Shown piece by piece: positions 4,761 to 8,408 of a DNA stretch of 8,408 nucleotides. The translations under genes and the position numbers were made by a program. Origin of the DNA: Nitrosotalea sp. (GTDB taxonomy: Archaea > Thermoproteota > Nitrososphaeria > Nitrososphaerales > Nitrosopumilaceae); the NCBI GenBank assembly GCA_022545805.1, contig JAKEIJ010000196.1:1-8408 (forward strand), in the 5' to 3' direction. The notes beneath the pieces are model-generated. The model ran no database searches. It saw only the letters and a list, made by a program, of their open reading frames with translations, and was not told the origin of the DNA. Numbering within the stretch: the first letter of the stretch is position 1; each line of letters starts with the position of its first letter.

Positions 4761-4767
4761 TTTAAAA
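4761..4767 (+). promoter_or_regulatory. TATA-like box of the 165-aa membrane protein
   Basis: TTTAAAA, within the palindrome CTTTTAAAAG (4759-4768), is centred about 25 nt upstream of the ATG at 4789. The spacing predicts a leaderless mRNA, and no Shine-Dalgarno sequence is present. Confidence 0.5.
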
Positions 4768-4788
4768 GCCACAAAGAGACTCACTTGA

Positions 4789-5286
4789 ATGGCAAGTAAG
4801 AAGGGCATAGTTATCACGGCTGTTATACTAGCAGCCATTGCAGGAGCAAGTTTTGTAGTCTGGTTCCTACCACAAAATCACGGCTCTTCTGTAATAATCT
4901 CAGATTACAAAAGCGAGTTAGATAGCGTAAAAGAACGACATTCTCTCATCATTACAGATATGGACTCAAATCTCAAAGGACTATTAGGCAAGAGCATATC
5001 CCCAGATAACTTTACAACCCAAGCCCAGATCTCATCATCCCAGGTTACCTCATTGGTAAGTGAGATGGTGGAAAGTAATCCCTCAACTGAATGGAAACTA
5101 AGCTATGGAGCATACTTTGAATCTCTCAAAAAGTACAACGACTACCTAGCTGAGACAATATCACTTGCAAACAAGATCAAGGAAAATTCATCTACTGCAG
5201 ACATTAATGACGAGGTTACAAAGGTCAATGCTCTCAAGCTAGAGTCAGACTCTTTGGCATCAAAGTCAAACCAGACTCGTCCATAA
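4789..5286 (+). CDS. Membrane-anchored, probably exported helical protein (165 aa)
   Basis: I do not recognise a named family. The N-terminus MASKKGIVITAVILAAIAGA is a short basic stretch followed by one hydrophobic segment (about 7-27). The remaining roughly 135 residues are hydrophilic, Ser-rich and probably mostly helical, with coiled-coil-like runs at 38-66 and 108-160. There are no cysteines. Three N-x-S/T sequons (N74, N133, N161) would be candidate glycosylation sites if the domain faces outside. The hydrophobic segment can be a signal anchor; KKG followed by IV also resembles a class III (type IV pilin-like) processing site. It has its own leaderless-type promoter and a 98-nt gap to the DUF373 gene on the same strand. 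Nearness to a polyprenyl-carrier synthase suggests an envelope role, by inference only. Confidence 0.8.
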   Translation: MASKKGIVITAVILAAIAGASFVVWFLPQNHGSSVIISDYKSELDSVKERHSLIITDMDSNLKGLLGKSISPDNFTTQAQISSSQVTSLVSEMVESNPSTEWKLSYGAYFESLKKYNDYLAETISLANKIKENSSTADINDEVTKVNALKLESDSLASKSNQTRP

Positions 5287-5350
5287 AATTATCAAAAGCA
5301 TGAGATAGTAAGATATCTTGAAGCATTTGTAAAAATTGATAGAAACTACA

Positions 5351-5359
5351 TTAATTAAT
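5351..5359 (+). promoter_or_regulatory. TATA-like box of the DUF373 gene
   Basis: TTAATTAAT is centred about 30 nt before the ATG at 5385, in the 98-nt gap after the 165-aa gene. Its position favours the ATG at 5385 over the TTG at 5373 as the start, because the latter would be only about 18 nt from the box. The same gap also holds TGTAAAAATT (5328-5337) and the palindrome AAGATATCTT (5310-5319). Confidence 0.45.
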
Positions 5360-5384
5360 AGGAAATGCGATTTTGGTCTATACA

Positions 5385-6530
5385 ATGTCAACAAAAGAGG
5401 CTGAATTACAAAGTGGGACAACTGAGACAAAGACCAGCAGACTCTTGGTTATCTGTGTTGACAGAGACGATGATATTGGAAGTAAGGCAGGTGTTGTCAC
5501 TCCAGTAATAGGACGCAATGCCTGCATTGAAGCAGCGCAGAGACTGGCATTAGAAGATCCAGAGGATGCAGATTCCAACTCAATTTTTGCTGCTGTCAAG
5601 ACATTTGAGGATTTGACAAGTAAGGGATACCAGGCAGAAGTAGCATTAGTTTCAGGTACACAACACAAAGGGGTACAGGGAGACGAAAAAATTGTTGCAC
5701 AAGTAAAGACAATTACAATGAAGTTTGCTGCAAACGGTGCAGTCATAGTATCAGACGGAGAAGATGATGAAAGCGTCATACCAATAATTCAAAATGTTTT
5801 ACCCATAGTTTCTGTAAAAAGAGTGGTAATGCGGGCAAGTAGATCAGTAGAATATTCTTATGCAGTACTTGGAAGATATCTCAAGACAATAGCATTTGAT
5901 TCAAAATACTCCAAGTTCTTTTTAGGAGTTCCTGGAATGCTTTTACTAATAGGTGGAGTAGCAACAGTTCTTGGACTGACCAGAGAAATTTTTGCAGTCC
6001 TAGTTAGTATCTTGGGAGGAGCATTTCTGATAAGAGCCTTTGATGTTGACAGGGCATGGACAAATTGGAACAAGCCAACACCTGGAGGATTCATACGAAC
6101 ATTTACTCTAGTGGCAGGAATTGTCATGATCCTTGCATCACTTACAGCTGGCATTGGATCTGCAGTACCTGGTGTTACTACAAAACCTGATAGCATTTTG
6201 AAATTAGTTTTGAATCAGCAAACAACCGGACTCTTTGTAGCAGGAATGCTACCTTTCCTGTGGATGGGAATAGGATGTATTTTCGGTGGTTCATTGTTGA
6301 GCAGTTGGTTCAAGGGAAGTATTAGATCAATTACAGATATTCTAAGACTCATTGTACTAGTTACACTATATCCAGTTGTTTCTCAATTCACTACAATCAT
6401 GATAAAAGGAGAAAGTCCGTATACTCTGATTCCCCCACTACTGCTGGGTCTTGCAGTAATACTGATATCAGCATCCTTACTCTTCCATAAATATAGAAAG
6501 AAGAAGGGTGGCGAAGTACTATCAGAATAA
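5385..6530 (+). CDS. DUF373 family archaeal membrane protein
   Basis: A 381-residue protein with a cytosolic-looking N-terminal half and a polytopic C-terminal half, the layout of the archaeal DUF373 family. The N-terminal domain (about 18-175) begins with strand LLVICVDRDDDIG (20-32), then GVVTPVIGRNACIEAAQRLA (36-55), ALEDPEDADSNSIFAAVKTF (55-74) and VIVSDGEDDESVIPIIQ (120-136), with two acidic loops (DRDDD and SDGEDD) that could bind a metal. The linker FFLGVPGMLLLIGG starts the membrane part; about six hydrophobic segments are seen (roughly 180-197, 201-217, 237-262, 282-305, 320-340, 348-367), ending in a basic tail HKYRKKKGG. The start was chosen at ATG 5385 from promoter spacing; an in-frame TTG 12 nt upstream is less likely. 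It is followed after 17 nt by the cis-prenyltransferase gene, so the two are probably one operon. Function is unknown; a role in lipid-carrier or envelope metabolism is inferred from context. Confidence 0.9.
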   Translation: MSTKEAELQSGTTETKTSRLLVICVDRDDDIGSKAGVVTPVIGRNACIEAAQRLALEDPEDADSNSIFAAVKTFEDLTSKGYQAEVALVSGTQHKGVQGDEKIVAQVKTITMKFAANGAVIVSDGEDDESVIPIIQNVLPIVSVKRVVMRASRSVEYSYAVLGRYLKTIAFDSKYSKFFLGVPGMLLLIGGVATVLGLTREIFAVLVSILGGAFLIRAFDVDRAWTNWNKPTPGGFIRTFTLVAGIVMILASLTAGIGSAVPGVTTKPDSILKLVLNQQTTGLFVAGMLPFLWMGIGCIFGGSLLSSWFKGSIRSITDILRLIVLVTLYPVVSQFTTIMIKGESPYTLIPPLLLGLAVILISASLLFHKYRKKKGGEVLSE

Positions 6531-6547
6531 AAGACAAAGTTCTCAAC

Positions 6548-7309
6548 TTGGGTGGATTTTACAGCCTATACTCTAAGAGATTAGAAAGTGATATCCAAAG
6601 CGGAGAGATGCCAAAACACATTGCTATAATTCTTGACGGAAATAGGAGGTGGGCAAAACGCAATCTTATCATGAAGATAGATGGTCATTTCAGAGGCGCT
6701 GATGCGGTAGAAAAATTACTGGATTGGTGTGAAGAGCTAAATATCAAAATAATCACCTTGTATGTGTTATCAGCAGAAAATCTAAACAGAAAGGATGATG
6801 AATTGGATTATCTCTATGAATTGATAAATGAAAGATTACACAAGTTGTACAATGATCCAAGAATACACAAGAACCGAATGAAGGTAAAGGCAATTGGTAG
6901 CATTGATTTGTTACCAGATTTTCTAAAAGAGATTCTCAACAAGCTTGAGGATGCCACAAAAGATTACGATGATCATTACCTAAACATTGCAATAGCTTAT
7001 GGAGGACAAAATGAACTCGTTGATGCAATCAAGAAGATAGGGTCTAGAATCAAAGATGGATCTCTTGATGTAAATCAGATAGATAAAGAAGTAATCGAAT
7101 CTAGTCTGTACACTTCACATTTACCACAGTCATCTCCAGATATGATACTACGAACGTCTGGAGAAAAACGATTGAGTGGTTTTCTACTTTGGCAGAGTGC
7201 CTATAGTGAACTTGTCTTCATGGATGTATATTGGCCAGAATTTAGAAAAATAGATCTCATGCGTGCAATTAGGACTTTTCAGAAAAGAGGCCGCAGGCTT
7301 GGAAAATAG
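6548..7309 (+). CDS. uppS: cis-Prenyltransferase (undecaprenyl/polyprenyl diphosphate synthase family)
   Basis: A 253-residue enzyme that adds isopentenyl diphosphate units in cis to an allylic diphosphate, giving the long polyprenyl diphosphate used (as dolichol-type phosphate in archaea) to carry glycans for protein glycosylation. All signature regions are visible: HIAIILDGNRRWAK (24-37) with the catalytic Asp D30, GHFRGADAVEKLLDWCEELN (46-65), ITLYVLSAENLNR (69-81), IAYGGQNELVDA (149-160) and the substrate/Mg region DMILRTSGEKRLSGFLLWQS (198-217) followed by AYSELVF and WPEF. The start is TTG at 6548, giving the family-typical lead YSKRLESDIQSGEMPKHIAI; starting at Met21 would remove that helix. 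It is 17 nt after DUF373 and 31 nt before the Nudix gene, all on one strand. Product chain length cannot be read from sequence. Confidence 0.95.
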   Translation: MGGFYSLYSKRLESDIQSGEMPKHIAIILDGNRRWAKRNLIMKIDGHFRGADAVEKLLDWCEELNIKIITLYVLSAENLNRKDDELDYLYELINERLHKLYNDPRIHKNRMKVKAIGSIDLLPDFLKEILNKLEDATKDYDDHYLNIAIAYGGQNELVDAIKKIGSRIKDGSLDVNQIDKEVIESSLYTSHLPQSSPDMILRTSGEKRLSGFLLWQSAYSELVFMDVYWPEFRKIDLMRAIRTFQKRGRRLGK

Positions 7310-7340
7310 AAATACTGGAGATAAGAAACTCCTTGTGTAA

Positions 7341-7745
7341 ATGTTAGAAGAGAGATCTGCAGGTTCAATCATTTATCGTCAATCGTCTGAAGGAAAGATG
7401 TACTTACTTTTGAACTACCCCTCAGGCCATTGGGATTTTGTCAAGGGAAATATTGAGAAGGGTGAGACATTCAAGCAAACGGTTCTAAGAGAGATAAGAG
7501 AGGAGACTGGAATATTAGATATCACATTTGTAGACGGATTTGAAGACAAGATAGAATATCATTATCAGCGAGACGGTCAAGTAATACACAAGGAAGTTGT
7601 TTTCTTTTTATCAAATACAAAAACAGACCAAGTGGTACTCTCACATGAGCATCTTGACTATACATGGTTAAACTTTAACGATGCACTTGCAAAGTTGACC
7701 TACAAGACTGCCCAAAAGGTATTCAAAAAAGTTAAAGATCTATGA
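7341..7745 (+). CDS. Nudix hydrolase, Ap4A hydrolase-like
   Basis: A 134-residue single-domain Nudix protein. The Nudix box is perfect, starting at G36 (GNIEKGETFKQTVLREIREE, then TGI), fitting G-x5-E-x7-REUxEExGU, where the glutamates bind Mg2+ for pyrophosphate-bond hydrolysis. The N-terminal ERSAGSIIYR and YLLLNYPSGHWDFVKG resemble the asymmetric bis(5'-nucleosyl)-tetraphosphatase (Ap4A hydrolase) branch, and the C-terminal EHLDYTWLNFNDALAKLTY also fits that group. Likely substrates are dinucleoside polyphosphates or related nucleoside diphosphates, but Nudix specificity cannot be settled from sequence. The ATG start follows the uppS stop by 31 nt with no clear Shine-Dalgarno site at the usual distance (GGAG at 7317-7320 is too far). 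Its stop overlaps the end of the convergent pyrF gene by 6 nt. Confidence 0.92.
   Translation: MLEERSAGSIIYRQSSEGKMYLLLNYPSGHWDFVKGNIEKGETFKQTVLREIREETGILDITFVDGFEDKIEYHYQRDGQVIHKEVVFFLSNTKTDQVVLSHEHLDYTWLNFNDALAKLTYKTAQKVFKKVKDL
7725..7730 (-). terminator. Possible U-tract terminator downstream of pyrF
   Basis: On the minus strand a TTTTTT run follows the pyrF stop by about 10 nt, inside the 3' end of the Nudix gene. Archaeal RNA polymerase can stop at U-rich stretches without a hairpin. The run is short, so this is only a candidate. Confidence 0.25.
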
Positions 7746-8408
7746 TCTTAGAGTTAGCTCTTGGAGTTTTTGTGCTTCAAATTGAGGATTTTTTGAATTC
7801 AGGATAGACCTTCCCACAATGAGATAGTTGGCTCCTGCATCCAATGCATCACTTGGATCTCCGCCCTGAGTTCCAACCCCAGGTGAATAGATATCAAATC
7901 TCCCCTTTGCCTTTTTGGCGGACAATTTTATTAATTTTGGAACTGTGGCTCCAACAACTATTCCATCCACATGTAATGAATAGGACCACTTTAGGAAAAG
8001 ATCATGAATGTTTGATAGTTTTCCACTAGACGGATCTTGTACCTTAAGACCATATCCAAGCTTTGCTCCAGGATGGCTCATGTGCACCAGTGCTATCACA
8101 CCTTTACTATTACCATGAGCTTTTTTAACAAGTTGTGACAAATTTTCTGGTCCCATTATTGGGTTGGCAATTACGGCATCAAATTCACTGTTCCACAATC
8201 TTTGCAAAGTTACCATGTTAGTATTTCCAATATCATTGAGTTTGATATCAGCAATAGTTTGCAAACCAAAATCGTGTGCAGTTTTGTTTATTTTTTTGAT
8301 ACCCATCTCACCCAGAGGTAATAAGAGATGGAAATTAAATTTTATAGCACATAGATATTTTCCAAGTGTTTTAATATTTTTCAGAGTTTGTTTTTCAAGT
8401 GACTCTAG
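7740..8408 (-). CDS. pyrF: Orotidine 5'-phosphate decarboxylase, start beyond right edge
   Basis: Catalyses the last step of UMP synthesis, decarboxylation of OMP. The reading frame is open without a stop to the right edge, giving at least 222 residues. The part before the internal Met (8306) is clearly homologous too: LESLEKQTLKNIKTLGKYLC, then AIKFNFHLLLPLGE, which includes the lysine of the first active-site strand. A start at 8306 would therefore be wrong. Further motifs, counted from the edge, are the catalytic DxKxxD in IADIKLNDIGNTN (D54, K56, D59), LVHMSHPGA (108-116), the phosphate-gripper SPGVGTQGGD (175-184) and the phosphate-binding ANYLIVGRSI (193-202). The C-terminus is complete (TAG at 7742-7740); some tens of N-terminal residues are missing. 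It is convergent with the Nudix gene with a 6-nt overlap, and so not part of that operon. Confidence 0.95.
   Translation of the reverse strand, partial: LESLEKQTLKNIKTLGKYLCAIKFNFHLLLPLGEMGIKKINKTAHDFGLQTIADIKLNDIGNTNMVTLQRLWNSEFDAVIANPIMGPENLSQLVKKAHGNSKGVIALVHMSHPGAKLGYGLKVQDPSSGKLSNIHDLFLKWSYSLHVDGIVVGATVPKLIKLSAKKAKGRFDIYSPGVGTQGGDPSDALDAGANYLIVGRSILNSKNPQFEAQKLQELTLRS
7767..7794 (+). terminator. Possible U-rich termination zone downstream of the Nudix gene
   Basis: TTTTT (7767-7771) and TTTTTT (7789-7794) on the plus strand follow the Nudix stop by 21-49 nt, inside the convergent pyrF gene. They could end the DUF373-uppS-Nudix transcript. No hairpin is seen. Confidence 0.25.

Noticed and set aside
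4227..4788. Possible tRNA or other structured RNA gene in the small-gene region
   Set aside because: No cloverleaf-like pattern, GGTTC-type T-loop or GC-rich stem was found on either strand.
5373..5384. TTG at 5373 as start of the DUF373 gene
   Set aside because: An in-frame ATG at 5385 fits the TATA-like box spacing better, and the four extra residues are not conserved-looking.
5378..6196. Two open frames on the minus strand opposite DUF373
   Set aside because: Both are antisense to a well-identified gene, have no initiation signals and show compositions typical of shadow frames.
8204..8306. ATG at 8306 as the start of pyrF
   Set aside because: The same frame stays open to the right edge and its translation (CAIKFNFHLLLPLGE) is conserved OMP decarboxylase sequence, so the gene is truncated by the window rather than starting here.

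Overview
The window is AT-rich archaeal chromosome, most likely from an ammonia-oxidising thaumarchaeon (Nitrososphaerota, Nitrosopumilales-like). Topoisomerase VI subunit B, aIF1A, aIF2-beta, a RIO1 kinase, a Dim2-like KH protein, DUF424 and DUF373 proteins are archaeal signatures. A 47-residue zinc ribbon of the DUF5679 type and the overall gene style fit Thaumarchaeota. The genus is not determined. No mobile element, CRISPR array, tRNA or rRNA was seen.

Region 1 (1-3247, minus strand) is an information-processing block read from right to left: aIF2-beta, DUF424, aIF1A, RIO1 kinase, KH protein (Dim2/Pno1-like), topoisomerase VI B (cut by the left edge). Spacing is tight: stop and start abut at aIF2-beta/DUF424, RIO1/KH overlap by 4 nt (ATGA), and KH/top6B overlap by 8 nt. 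A TATA-like box before aIF1A suggests a second internal promoter. The block joins translation initiation, small-subunit maturation and DNA topology.

Region 2 (3248-4788) holds small genes and regulatory-looking DNA. On the minus strand is a 106-aa protein that reads like a histidine phosphotransfer (HPt) domain whose phospho-accepting His is replaced by Glu. Divergent from it are a 53-aa possible ribbon-helix-helix protein and a 77-aa protein of unknown function. A 47-aa zinc ribbon lies on the minus strand. The two larger gaps (4227-4392 and 4537-4788) contain palindromes, inverted repeats and TATA-like boxes but no convincing gene.

Region 3 (4789-7745, plus strand) is envelope-related: a membrane-anchored, probably exported 165-aa protein, a DUF373 polytopic membrane protein, a cis-prenyltransferase (UppS family, making the polyprenyl carrier for glycan assembly) and a Nudix hydrolase. 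The last three are closely spaced and probably co-transcribed.

Region 4 (7740-8408, minus strand) is orotidine 5'-phosphate decarboxylase (pyrF), convergent with the Nudix gene and overlapping it by 6 nt. Its reading frame is open to the right edge, so the true start lies outside the window.

Promoter pattern: TATA-like boxes sit about 25-33 nt upstream of the starts of most first genes, suggesting leaderless or nearly leaderless mRNAs. Recognisable Shine-Dalgarno sequences occur before internal genes such as RIO1 and KH. Five genes start at TTG or GTG, including both initiation-factor genes. Most of the window is ordinary housekeeping. The items most worth a second look are the His-less HPt-like protein with its repeat-rich promoter, the TTG starts of both initiation factors, and the acidic octapeptide repeats on RIO1.
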